NCBI RefSeq assembly: GCF_040807025.1
Contig: NC_090945.1
Coordinates: 39,363,088 to 39,427,087, forward strand
Length of the DNA: 64,000 nt
Direction of reading: 5' to 3'
Origin: Struthio camelus
Taxonomy: Eukaryota > Chordata > Aves > Struthioniformes > Struthionidae
Position numbers and translations under genes: made by a program. Shown here in pieces: positions 38,680 to 50,000 of the stretch; position 1 is the first letter of the stretch; each line of letters opens with the position of its first letter. The notes below the pieces were generated by a model. That model had not been told where the DNA came from. It ran no database searches and was given only the letters and a program-made list of their open reading frames with translations.

Positions 38680-38932
38680 CAGGTGTTTGATACATACACT
38701 TTTAACACTTTGAGTAGTATAAAAACATGTTATAAACAAAAACTGGCTTATTGAGATAGATATTAAAAAGCTACAGAGGGGAAACTAGCAACAGTTATCT
38801 CTCAGAGGCTTAGCTATATGGCACAGATTAGCAAATGTTTTGAGTTATACCAGACTAATATCTTTGTCTGTGACTGATAACATCTCCTGTCTAGATAATA
38901 CATTGGATGAAGAATTAATTTATTTCCTGTAA

Positions 38933-38938
38933 AATAAA
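38933..38938 (+). terminator. Candidate poly(A) signal of the AtuA-like gene
   Basis: AATAAA lies 254 bases after the stop codon. A second AATAAA is at 39384-39389. Either would give a short 3' UTR; transcript data would decide. Confidence 0.5.
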
Positions 38939-41900
38939 ATTAATTAAATTGCAACATAACAATTATAAGACAAGAAGATAACCCAGTGTTCCATGACGAA
39001 AGTTATATCCTGTTCAGTCACCTTTCTTTTCCTTCTTTAAATCTTTATTTGAAAATTAAATGGACCACTATAGTTGAGTTTGTGTCAACTGTATTTGCCC
39101 TGTGCCTAGAATGAAGCTGGATCACCTGCTATGTATCACTGTGAAGTCAGCACTGTCTAGTACTGAAGAGCAGTTTTTCCCAATAGGACCATAAAAATGT
39201 AGTAATTGTTATTGCCATATAGTGACTGATAGTAAATACTGACATTTGGTAATGCACTAAACTTCCAGCACTTTGTCTAATTACTGAAAATCTTTTTATT
39301 TTTACTGTTTTCAACATCTCTTACTAATTAATCCATCAGTTGAAAAGCACTAAATGATAATTAATTGGAGTTCTTGGCACTGGAATAAATTTCAAAATAA
39401 GGATGGGAGAATGCTGTGAGCAAGACTGACTGCTGCCTCTCTTGTGATGATGCAGTCCTAGCAAGGAGAAAGAGGCCAGGGTGGCGGAGGGGTGCCGCCT
39501 TTTGTTTCACCACTGTTACATCTTCATTTTGAATCACAGTTGCACCTGGATTAAGCTAATTTTAACTGTTACTTGTGTTGTCCTTCGCACAGAAAGGTCC
39601 ACAAACCTTTCACAGGAAGGTCTGCTCCCTGCCATGAAGGGAGACCATGTTGAATGCAGTGCATTATGTCTCGGTTCTGACTCCTGGTTATCATCTTCCT
39701 TGTTCCCTTTCTCCATCCATCCTTCCCCCTTTCTGGGAAGCATTACCACCACATATAAATTAGGATACTCCTAAGCAAACATCTGCATCTGACTAAGCAG
39801 AGACTCAGAGACCCATATCATAGTTCCTGGAATAGTACTGAGATGGTGGAAATTCTGGCCCACTAACTGTCTGTATTTCCTCTGCAGTAAGGCATATAAA
39901 TATTACTCTGACTGTACAGACATACAGACATTCAGAAATATATCTTTTCCTTTATTTTGGGGAGGTTGTATTAATTGTTCAATGCTGACAGAATGAAGCA
40001 TTGCTAATATTGGATGAAGTGATGAAAGCAAGTATCTTGTAAACTTCACTAAACTTCCCTGTCAGTATTCCTAAGTCTTGATCTGTGCTACGATGACTAT
40101 TAATTTCCTAGCCTCTTATTAACGAGGACTATACACTGAATTGTTCCCATCTCATCTTTTTTTTCTTTTTTTTTTTTTTTACTTGACTTGAAGGTATCAT
40201 AAGTGAAATCTCTATGCAAGTTGGCAATAATCTTCCATTGAATTCAATGGAACTATGATTTAACCACACGTCTTCATTTGCGATGTAAACATGTTATTCT
40301 CTTACACAGACAGTGCTGATGACTGGCTATACAACACAATTCAGTCTGGTTGTCACAAAAAAAGTAAAGTTATGACTTCATCCCATAAAAATAACAACTT
40401 TATAATTTTAAAGGGGAAGTGGCATGCTATTGCTATCATGTTTACATTCATTGTTTATTAGAAAACTGCTGTTAATAATTTGAAAGCTTATTTGTTTAGC
40501 AAACAAATAAAAGCCATTGGGAGGAAATTAAAAAAAATAGTGATAGATCTCGGTAACAAGCCTACAAGGATTAAAAAAAGGCTACACTAAATATATGCGG
40601 TTTACTCAATATGCTGTTTAAGTGACTCTGTAAATGCATATGCAACTGTTTTGGAATTAAAGTAAACTTTGATCAAGTACAGATTTGGTTTAGTCATTTA
40701 AGTTGTTTCTTCTACTAGAAGAAAGTGATACTTAGTTTAAAACTTATTCATACTGTGTTTTGGGGTTGTTTCACTTGTCTGGAATTTTCTGTATTGTCTT
40801 GTTTGGTTCCCTTTTCCCTTGAGACTTTGTTAAATGCAAAAACTGAGAGAGTTTACTAATACTGTTTTCTAGAGAGTCATTTATAACTCCACAGTGGAAG
40901 CATAATTTGCTTTAAAAAGCTGTACAGTGTTTAAATGGATTGGATATGGGAGGCTACTTTTATTTCTGGAATTGCCTTTTTGGGTGCTATGAAACTGTCC
41001 TTCACAAACACATCTTCTATCCTTTCTTTTTTCTTGCACCAAATAGCATTGCTTTTCAGATACTTTTCTTGCAAAATGTATCCTCTAAAAATCCCTATCC
41101 AAAGAATTTTATCCTGCTTGAGCTCCTTAACGTATTTGAAATTCATGAACCTGTACTTGTTCCAGCAATCCCAGTTGACCTGAAAGCTTGTTAAAGCTGC
41201 ATTTATTTATTAATCTGCAGTAGAGATTGAGTAATTAAAAAGTTTGGTAAAACATAAATTGTACTTGCAGGTGAGCAAGTACATAGCATTGTAAATAGCA
41301 AGTACTTACCATTGGCTTAACTTCAATCAGTTAACAGAGGCATTTTGCTTGTTTGTTAAACCAGGGCTGTTGCTCATGTAGGCAAGAACTTACCCTTCCA
41401 ATTGCCTTCCTTTTCTGCTTTTTTGCCTTTTGTGTTTGCTGGGAGAGCAGGATGGAAATAATAATGACTAGTTCATAGATAATGATCCATCTAATATACT
41501 AGAGAGTCAGTATAATGGAAACTGACTTACACCTCTTACCTGCGAATTTTTCTTGCTGTGGCTCATCTCCATTGCAGAATGAAGGCTGTAAATTCTTCTC
41601 TAAATTTTCTTACTGCATCTTTCCTAACTCTCAAATCATAGGTCCTATCATGAATTTATTCTATAGCAGCTAACAGTCCAAACAAATACTTCAGCAGCAT
41701 TTGGTGTGTCATATTTAGTATTTTGAAGTGATTTAGTTGTGATGAAGTTTAGCAGTGGTGCAGTTTAATCTGTGTATTAAAGGTCTAAAGGATATTTTAC
41801 AAAAATGACACAAGAAGGAGAGAAGGAATGTGCTAGAGTTTTAGGCTGAGGTACAAAGTACCCTTTCAGTTTAGCCATCTCCAGTGAAAACATTTTTCCA

Positions 41901-44500
41901 TTAAAACATGTGTTTTATTTCCTTCTGAGCAGAGGGAAAGATAATTTTAAGTATACCGCTTAAATTCGGTTTGCATCATGGCAGTTTGAAAGTAATAGGA
42001 GTGCAGCCCTTGGAGCTTGAAAGCAGTTAATCTACTTTAACAATTGCAGATTGCCTTTCAAGAATCTGAATGGTTTCATTCAGAAATTAGTTTGTTGTTC
42101 TGTCAAGCGCTTTGGATGTTGCTCTCTTAATGCTCCACAATAGTTTTAAGGTAGTGAAGCATTAACTGGCTGAATTTCACGTGCTGCAATGGGATACGGT
42201 TTTTAGCTGGAGGAGTGAAGCTGTTTCACAGCTTCTCTGTTTGTCGCCTAATGCCTTTCCTTGTTCCATCAGGTATCCGGACCTCAAAGTAATTGAACAG
42301 TTGGGGGGGAGAGAGAAACAAGGCTCATTAGTGCTTCAGGTGTTACCCTGATGTGTAGGAGGAAGTTTCCACTGCAGAAATGTCACACCTGTCACTTTAT
42401 TTGAAACCCTCCCATTCAGTAAGACTCTGAGCCCCCTCCTCCTCCTCCTCCTCCTCCTCTCTGGGATTGCACTTTTCTTTGGTTTCATCCCAGGTTTCCT
42501 TTCCGGATTTACTTGTAATGGACCCTGGTGATCTGGGGATTAAAGTTAACTGGCATTAAGAAAGCAAACACAGGATGCCTCCAAGGAGAAGGTCCAATTT
42601 GGAAATGTCTGTTTCTGTCAGGGAGCTCAGCAGAATCCCTTAGTCTTCATCTACAGTTCAGAAGGTATCTAATGCTTACCTCTTTCAACAAAGACTATCC
42701 ACACGTGGCAGCTTTGGAAAAGGGGAGAGAGGGAGGTTTTTGAGATAGCAGCACAGGGCAGGACCAGTGCTTGTGGTCACAGAAGGGAGAGAGAAACCTT
42801 TCTGTGCCAGGACTGAGGTTGTGCCCAGAGCCTTTTGTGGAGTCTGAACCTTGTGGCTGTGTGTGGCACAGTGCTGCAGCTCTGGGCCGGCCACTGTGAC
42901 CATCACCAAATGGCTGTGACCCTTTATAGTGGTCAGGTTTTTTAATCTCTTCTTTTTCTCCTTTCTCAGTCCCTTAAAAATGCACTGATGACAATAAAAA
43001 AGCCTCCCCTCCCCGTGTTAGTGTTTACTAAGCATAAGTAAAAGTTTCAAACTTTCCAAAGGTGTTTAAGCATCTGGCACTTGAAAAGACGCTATTTTAA
43101 TGATGTGGCTGGTGGCTAGTCCACAGCAGTCCTGCCAGCACCACAAAAGGTATTTTCTCTTTTATAAGTGACATGATTTTGAAGTAGGGGGCTTGAGACG
43201 GCTAAGCCTCTGTTACATAAAAATTTGGCTGATGCTCTCCACAGAAAATCCCAAATGCCTGATCACTGGTAAGAAGTGCTGAGGGTCTTGCCTGTAATCA
43301 GTGACCAAACAAGAGGTTACTGTGAGCCTCTCTATTCCTTTGCAAATTAAGCAAGGTGAGACTTGTTTCTCTGAAAATTTTCAGTTCCCCAGAAAGTTGC
43401 TCTTTCCGCCCTGAGCAGGAGGAAATAAGAAGGCAACACTAGTTTTCATTTCCAGTTAGGGAGCAGTGAAAGAATGCACTCCTCTGATCTCTTTTCTTCA
43501 TTGAGAAGTGGAAAAATTGCTCTGGGTCATTGATAGGCCTCTTATTTCTGGTATGCAAGAGGTATTAGGTGTTCAGATGCTATTTACCAAACCTGTTCAG
43601 TATCCAAGGTGGCAGGAGGCTCTAGCCTGCTCAGTCCGCATCTCCTTTGCTTTTCCATTCGTACCAGAGCTGTTTCCCAGTGGGAAGGAAGGGATGTTGA
43701 ACTGTTTCTCTGGTGTATGGGAGTGAGCCAAGGGCTCTGGCAGCCCATGGCTGTTCTAGGGATCTTGTCCTTAGTCTTAACACTGGCTCTCAGCTTTAAA
43801 GCAACTGAGGAGGGAAAACTAACTTGCTGTTTCAGCATGGTTTGCCTGTGGAGAGGTGCCAAGCTGTTACACAGTACTACTCCTCTTCTTGCTTCTTTTT
43901 TTTTCCCCCCCCCGTACTTGACTGTGTGTGTATTCTTGTGTTTGCCTGAACATCCACAACCTGCAGGAAGTTAGATCATCGGAGCTGGCAACTTTAGAAT
44001 GAGTCTGCGGTTGGAGGAAGATGCTCCAAAAAAACTATTCCTCCTCTCTCCCCAAGCCGCTCTGAGTTTCAGCTGGAGGCGAAAGTTTCCCACTTCAGCC
44101 AGAGTGAAAACACTGAAGCAGGAGCGTCTGTGGCATGAACAAAAGCGGATGGCGACGTGTTGGGGGATAGCGGCGGGGCCTCAGTGGCAGGCCACAGCCC
44201 TGGGGCGGTGGAGAAAGGAGAGAGCGGCCCCCTGCTCCACTGCTCTCCCAGCCCGTCATCTTCCAGGTAAGATGAATGTCTGCCCCATCCATCATCCCGC
44301 AGCCCCGGGGGGCGGGAATTTGCTCGGCTACTGGAACTTACTGGCCTCGGACGGGGAGGCTTTGTTGACCTGACAGAGCTGCTCTTTTGTGGGCTTTGTT
44401 GCCAGGATTTATGTATTTACATAATGGATTAGCGTGAAACAAAACGCGAAGGAACGGGCCTCCGCGTTTTCCCACTCCTCCTTAGCTGGCGCGTTTTTAG
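38939..44500. other. Intergenic region between AtuA-like gene and LRAT
   Basis: No protein-coding gene was recognised. It includes a 10-bp-arm inverted repeat (40488-40510), a block near 42.1-42.45 kb with several transcription-factor-like motifs, and a CCT repeat. Frames of up to about 124 codons at 43.6-44.4 kb reflect rising GC content before the LRAT island and show no domain. Confidence 0.7.
42435..42459. repeat. CCT trinucleotide repeat
   Basis: About eight CCT units form a homopyrimidine tract some 2.6 kb upstream of the LRAT start codon. Confidence 0.85.
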
Positions 44501-44511
44501 GGCACGTTAAA

Positions 44512-44519
44512 TTTATAAA
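44512..44519 (+). promoter_or_regulatory. Possible LRAT TATA box
   Basis: TTTATAAA lies at the 5' edge of the CpG island, about 530 bases before the LRAT ATG. If used, transcription would begin near 44545. Confidence 0.35.
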
Positions 44520-45049
44520 CGCCGCGTCCTGCTCTCCCCTCCTCTTTCGAGGCAGAAGGGTGCGTTGAGCAGCTACCGACCCGCTACCAGGCGGCGGGCC
44601 GGGCCCTGCGGCAGCGCCCGCCCCTGCCCTGCCCTGCCCTGCCGCTCCGCTGCCCCCGGGCACGGACACTGCCTCTGCCCCCGCGCCCGGTGCCCACCTG
44701 CCGGGCGAGGAGGGGGCTCTGCCTAGCGGCGACCCCGCCGCGCCGCACCCCTCCCCTCCCCTCCCCGCCGGGACGCCACGGGCGGCCGGTGCCCGCCTAG
44801 AAACCGAGCGGAGGGGAAAGGCGACCGGCCGCCCGTCCGTCTCCCCGTGGCGGTGCCGCCGCTGCCCCCTCAAGGCTGGGCGCTCGGCGGGGCGGGCGCT
44901 CGCCGCACGCCGCTCGCCCAGTGGGCCGGCCGGGGGCCCGCCCCGCCCCGCCCCGCCCGGTAGCCTAGAAAAGCGGGGCCGGGGCGCGGGGGTGCTCGGC
45001 GGCCGGCCCAGGCACCGAGCGGAGGCGGCGGCGGCGGGGGCGCGGCGCC

Positions 45050-45598
45050 ATGAAGAACGCCGTGCCGCAGGCGGCCTCGCTGCTGCTGGAGAAGCTGCTG
45101 CTCCTCGTGCACGTCCGGCCCCTGCCCGGCGGCGCCGACGGCGAGCGGCCGCCGCCGCCGCCCGCCCCCGGCTGCTACGACACCAGCCGCTTCCAGCGGG
45201 GCGACCTGCTGGAGGTGCCGCGCACCCTCTTCATCCACTTCGGCATCTACCTGGGCGACAACCGCGTCGCTCACCTGATGCCCGACATCCTGCCCGCCTT
45301 CACCGACGACCGCCGCCAGATCCAGCAAGTGGTGACCAACAAGCGGCTCATCCTGGGCGTCATCGCCAAGGTGGCCAGCATCCGCGTGGACACCGTGGAG
45401 GACTTCGCCTACGGCGGCAGCATCCTGGTGAACCACATGGACCGGCTCTTCAAGGACCAGGTGCTGGGCAGCGAGGAGGCGGCCCGCCGGGCGGAGAAGC
45501 TGGTGGGCGCCACGGCTTACAGCCTGCTCTGGAACAACTGCGAGCACTTCGTCACCTACTGCCGCTACGGCGCCCCGGTCAGCTTCCAGACCGACAAG
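45050..45598 (+). CDS. LRAT: LRAT first coding exon
   Basis: 183 codons from ATG to the donor at 45599 (gtaccg, a weak match after position +3), phase 0. It contains the whole catalytic core. The open frame continues past the donor to 45883, but that extension is intron: homology to LRAT stops at DK. Confidence 0.96.
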
Positions 45599-46327
45599 GT
45601 ACCGCGCCGCTCACCGCCGCCGCCGCCGCGCCTGGCCACCCGGCCCCGGCGAGGGGCGGTGCCCGCGCGTACCGGGCGCGGAGCTGCCCCGCGCGGCCGC
45701 TCAACGGCCGCCCAACGGTCGCCGCGGCGGGGGGGGGAGGCGGGGCCGGGGCCGGGGCCGGGGCCGCTCCGCCAGGTGCCCCGGGCCGTGGTGCTGCAGG
45801 GCAGTAAGGCAGGGGCCGGGCTACTTGGGGGCCAAGTTGCCGTCGTTTCTGTTGGCTTGGATTGGCAAGGAAAGCGAAGCTGAACTCGTAAGGCCGCAGC
45901 CAACCCGCTCTTAAAACGCGCTTGGGCTGGTCAGTGCCCGGTACCGTGTGCTGTTACAGCAGGAATAAAGCTCAGGTCACGAGCGGGTGCTGGAGTGACT
46001 CTAGAGGGCTGTATACCTATTTCCACTTTGTACTGGGCTCAAGGTAGCCCATGGAAGGGCTGTAGTAGTAAAATAGGCAGTCTTTAATAGAGAGGAGCTA
46101 TCTGAAGCTGTCTGCTTAAAGCTTTTCTTTTCTAAAGCTCTGCTCTTCAACCTTGACGTTTTGCTCTCTTGCAGTTCTGTGAAACAGTGAAGATGATTAT
46201 TCGGGACCAGAGGAGCGTTCTTGCTTCAGTGCTCGTGGGATTGGCATCCATAGTCTGCCTAGGTTTGGCACCCTCCACCACGCTCCCCACTATCTTTATT
46301 CCTTTCTTTCTGTGGATGGCTGGCTAA
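45050..46327 (+). CDS. LRAT: Lecithin retinol acyltransferase (two coding exons)
   Basis: Spliced CDS 45050-45598 and 46175-46327, 233 residues (human 230). LRAT moves the sn-1 acyl chain of phosphatidylcholine to retinol, making retinyl esters for vitamin A storage and for the visual cycle, in the ER membrane. Seen: N-terminal hydrophobic helix (about 7-24), the LRAT/NlpC-P60 core with [20 protein letters not shown], catalytic His63 and His75, and the [14 protein letters not shown] motif with nucleophile Cys164 (human His60, His72, Cys161), then a C-terminal membrane anchor (about 196-222) ending FFLWMAG. The start is chosen at the conserved MKN with G at -3. The exon junction after SFQTDK, before FCETVK, matches human. 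Odd: a proline-rich insert (residues 34-40) in the variable loop and very high GC in exon 1 only. It is the same orientation as the AtuA-like gene, about 6.4 kb downstream of that gene's stop. Confidence 0.97.
45599..46174 (+). other. LRAT intron
   Basis: A 576-bp intron. The first 200 bases are extremely GC-rich with a GCC run, a poly(G) stretch and a GGGGCC hexamer array (about 45742-45766). The rest is ordinary DNA and holds a retinoic-acid-element-like direct repeat at 45974-45990. Confidence 0.9.
45742..45766 (+). repeat. GGGGCC hexanucleotide array
   Basis: About four GGGGCC units run directly after a poly(G) tract near 45729-45737, about 145 bases into the LRAT intron. Four G4 tracts make it quadruplex-prone. 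Confidence 0.85.
46175..46327 (+). CDS. LRAT: LRAT second coding exon
   Basis: The acceptor is gctctcttgcag ending at 46174. It has 50 codons, [20 protein letters not shown] through the hydrophobic C-terminal anchor to WMAG, then TAA at 46325-46327. Its normal GC content contrasts with exon 1. Confidence 0.96.
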   Translation, partial: FCETVKMIIRDQRSVLASVLVGLASIVCLGLAPSTTLPTIFIPFFLWMAG

Positions 46328-46677
46328 CAGCCTTCCCAGAGGTCTGTGGCCACCATCTGTATATAGGATGTATACTACTGTATTTATAAAAACACAAATT
46401 ACTCATCAGCGTTGTGTAAAGCAAAATTTCTTAACCTTGTGTGCCATTTTTAAATACAACTTTGTCTAGAACACAGTGCACAAGGAGTAGCTTACTGTGT
46501 AAGCCAAGTAATAGTTTTCCCGAAAATCTCGGTTGGTACGTTTTAACACAGCTTTAAAGCCATGCAAAAGTAGGGGTGCAGTGCAGTTCTGCTGCTTGCC
46601 CTTAGCCCTAAGTGATTCTGATAACGTCCTTTATGTTCTTCAGTTTCTTAGCGGTGTACCTGAATGCTATAACTATT

Positions 46678-46683
46678 AATAAA
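46678..46683 (+). terminator. Candidate LRAT poly(A) signal
   Basis: AATAAA lies 351 bases after the stop. Human LRAT has a much longer 3' UTR, so a more distal signal may also be used (further AATAAA examples occur at about 49430, 50138 and 51970). Confidence 0.5.
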
Positions 46684-47047
46684 AACAAATGATGGAGCAT
46701 CATGCAGTGGTGGATATTGAGAACAAACTACTTGCTTCTTAATTTCATACATACAGTTTATATTCAGAAGTTGCTGTTTCTATTCCTAAAATGTCCTTTA
46801 ATGGAGACAGAAGGAACTAAACTGACCCTTTCTGATGGGGGGGGGGGAGGGGGAGGGAACCTCTAGCCTGAGTGTTCTCTGCTATAGTAGCACATCGGGC
46901 TGGATTGGCTGCTGTTGCGTTCATTTCTGGGAGGTGTACGCAGATCTCTTGTTCATGTAAATTTTGTGGACGCTTGCTACTGTAGTTAACAATATTTTGA
47001 TTGGATTAGTGGTGGGGAAAGTCTGCAATTCTTCAGCCTTTTCCTTA

Positions 47048-47080
47048 CTAATAACAGCTGTTATTAGCTGTTAGCTAACA
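47048..47080. other. Adjacent perfect palindromes of 20 and 12 bp
   Basis: CTAATAACAGCTGTTATTAG (47048-47067) is a perfect palindrome centred on the E-box CAGCTG. One base later TGTTAGCTAACA (47069-47080) is a second perfect palindrome. They lie 0.7 kb downstream of the LRAT stop. Confidence 0.85.
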
Positions 47081-50000
47081 TAAATGACTATAGGAGGGGG
47101 GGATTAGGAGATATAGGAGGAAACCAATTTGCTTTGTAAAAGCTGGTATCATAAAAACCATAGCAAATTCCCAGTGTTCCAGGGCGCACACAGCGAGGAG
47201 GAGAATGGAAGCCAATTTAGTTCCTACTGTCCCTCAGTAACAGGACCCATGTGAGTGCCTTAAAGCATTGGGGATCACTGGAGCAGTTCCTTTGGTCGCT
47301 ATATTGCCGTTCTGGGTACCACCTTAAAACAGGATGCCTCTCTGTGAAAGAAGACATCTTTCTTGACTTGTGAAAAAGCATTCATTTGCAAGCTGGCAGC
47401 TGGTGCTAAAAAAAGCGTTATCTTCAATGTCAAAGCATTTTTGTTTATCAAAGTATAAACTGATTTGAAATCATCTAGTCAATTGTTTGAGTGACTATTG
47501 CTTTTTTTTTTTCCTCCCTTCCTTTTCTTAGTAATGTCTCAATGTATGGAAATAAATTGTTCAGCTCCTGGAATGTCTTGTATGGTATACATGCACTTAT
47601 TTGTTCATGCACTGTGCTTGCCTTGCTTTCTAGTCCAAGGCAAACACAACAGTGTCTTCACCAAGGACTGAACCTCAGACTGACTTCTTTCTGTATATGG
47701 TTTTCAGTATCCTGTAATCAGCTCTGCTACTGAAGTTTCCATTTTTTCAAAATGTTTTTTAGAGTAATACTCATTTTAACTGTACTATTGAACTCCCTTC
47801 TCCTTCCTCTAGACCCTACAGCTGTCTGAAGATTGGATTCTTGAACTGTGAGTCCCCTTGGCTGTCTTTAATAATGTTTCTTCTTCTGGCTGTTCCACTC
47901 TAACCAACAAAGAATGTAAAGACTGGGGTGAAATTCCAGTCTCACAGAAAACAACAGCGCTAGTGCTGCTGTCACCAACTGAGAGGGGATTTCAGCCCAG
48001 TTTTCAGTACTGGTTCAGTTTGCAACCCAGATCCAAAGCAGTTGGATATCAATTATTGTTGGATCCTTATAAACAGCTTATGTTCTGCTTTCAGAGATTG
48101 CAGTGGTCTGTGTATCTGTCTCTGGTAAACTTTAAAAGTTAAGGTGTTTTTTTAATTAACACAAATTGCTTTTTCATAGTGTATACATCAGTAATATTTG
48201 CATAAATTCCAACATGTTTTTTTTTTACTTGCTGTACATAAGGTATGAACTGTGGTCATTAATGTAATTCTATAAATAGAATTTATTCATTTTAAAATGT
48301 CTACCTGCCTCTTGAAACTGCGTATAACGTTATAGCCTTTCTCTAACATATCCCAGTAGGGCACTGAGCAGTCCATGAACATGCAGTTACATGGTGTGTG
48401 ATTACAGGTGGCTTTTCTTTTCCCCTTTATTTACTTGAGATTTTTAAGAATTCCAGTAACTTGTATGAGTCATTTATACAATAAGCAACGGGGTCATGAC
48501 TAGTAACCAAATCATAAGTAGTATTGTTGGACAGCGGGGAAAAGTTGTCGCTGTAGCTTCAGAAGTATCAAAGGACCAATGCTGCTGCTTTGCTAATGCA
48601 ATTCCTTTGAGAAGGAAGCATCCAAGTTAGATTGGGGGACAAAGTCGGGACTTTGATAGGTGTCAGTATGACAGAAATGAAACTAGTTCCTTACAGACTT
48701 CTAGCCGCATTAGTGAAAGGAAGTGCTCTAAAGTGTGAATTTTAAGAAGCTTGCAAAATACCATGAAACAGTCTAGAATGTCCTACTATATCCTTTCATT
48801 AGAGATAAGTAGTAGAGGTATATGGGGAGAACTTGAGCTATATGTTTAGAATTTTTTTTTCTACCAGCTGTCATACTAGCAGAGACCTGGAAGTTTTGTT
48901 AAAAGTCAAGCATGAGTCAGATCAGTCATACTGAGAGGGAAAAACAAGTCTAGCAGGCATGAATTCTCATGTTCAGCTCAGCGGGTGGTGGTTTTGCCCT
49001 GAAATATTTTGGTGAATGTCAATGTCAACTGTTTTTTCTGTAACAAGTTGAGTAAAAATAACTACTTGCTCTAGGTGGAGCACTGCATTTCAGACTTGAC
49101 CTCAACTGTGATGCCATTGAAGTGAAGGAGCTAGTTATAAAGGAAAAACACTGGAAACTGGAGCAGTACAGCTGTTTGGAAATGTGGGAGTTTAGAAATG
49201 ACATTGTTCATTGTTAACTGCAAGTGGTGGTGATGGGGAGTGTAAATCTAGAGCTGCACTTCATTCTAGTGGTAGTGCTGTTTGGAAAAATTGTTTGGTT
49301 AAACCTGAATATGTAATGGAGAAATACAACCATCACCACTGTGCCACTGGGAAATGCAAGTAGTGAAGACATCAAGCTAAAAGGATAGATGTTTCACTTT
49401 TGCTTTCCAAAGAAAACGGAAATAAAATGACCATTTACAACACTAGTAATGTTTTTACAAAACTTGTGTTTTAAAGAAAAAAATGTTGCTAAATGAAGAG
49501 ATTAGAACACTGAGCTTTCTGTTTGTATTTATGTTAGCTTGGAATGTAAATAATGATTCATTTGTGTGGCTGAACAGTCATCTTCTGCTTGATTTCACCT
49601 TTGGGTCCTCCTGTGCTGAAGGAGAACGCTACATATAAATACCACTGAGACTTTTAATGAAAACAAAATCATAGCAATACTTACTAAAGTCTGAAGGGGC
49701 GGGAAGAGGGAATTAAACTTGTGTGTGACTTGACATCATCCAGACAGGTTTTAGAAAGCAAGCTGTGGCAACAGGAAACAATAGAACTGTGATCTCCACA
49801 GATGATATGGTGGAGTATTATATATTGCATGTTCTCACATTAAATAAAGTATCACACAACACTGAATGATACAGTGTTAGACAGTCACTAGCATCTCTTT
49901 TTTCCATTAAAATGAGAAAAAAAAAAAGTTCTCAGGTGACTGTAGGAGCCAGTTGCTACTTGCCCTTTACGACAGCTCAGGACTTGATCCCTCTAAGCAG

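Larger units (their letters stand above)
44560..45800. promoter_or_regulatory. CpG island covering LRAT promoter and first coding exon
   Basis: There is an abrupt change from AT-rich DNA to very GC- and CpG-rich sequence, with tandem GC boxes (repeated ccccgcc) at about 44940-44958, ending within the first part of the LRAT intron. A TATA-like TTTATAAA is at 44512-44519 at the upstream edge. Human LRAT has a non-coding first exon, so the transcription start is expected in or just before this island; the exact start and any 5' UTR splice cannot be fixed from sequence. Confidence 0.75.

Noticed and set aside
45599..45883. Extension of the LRAT frame past exon 1
   Set aside because: Homology to LRAT stops at the donor and resumes at 46175 in phase; the extension is low-complexity GC-rich intron.
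44409..45903. Several 110-270 codon frames overlapping the LRAT island on both strands
   Set aside because: They are other-frame or antisense readings of GC-rich DNA, rich in Ala, Gly, Pro and Arg, with no domain.
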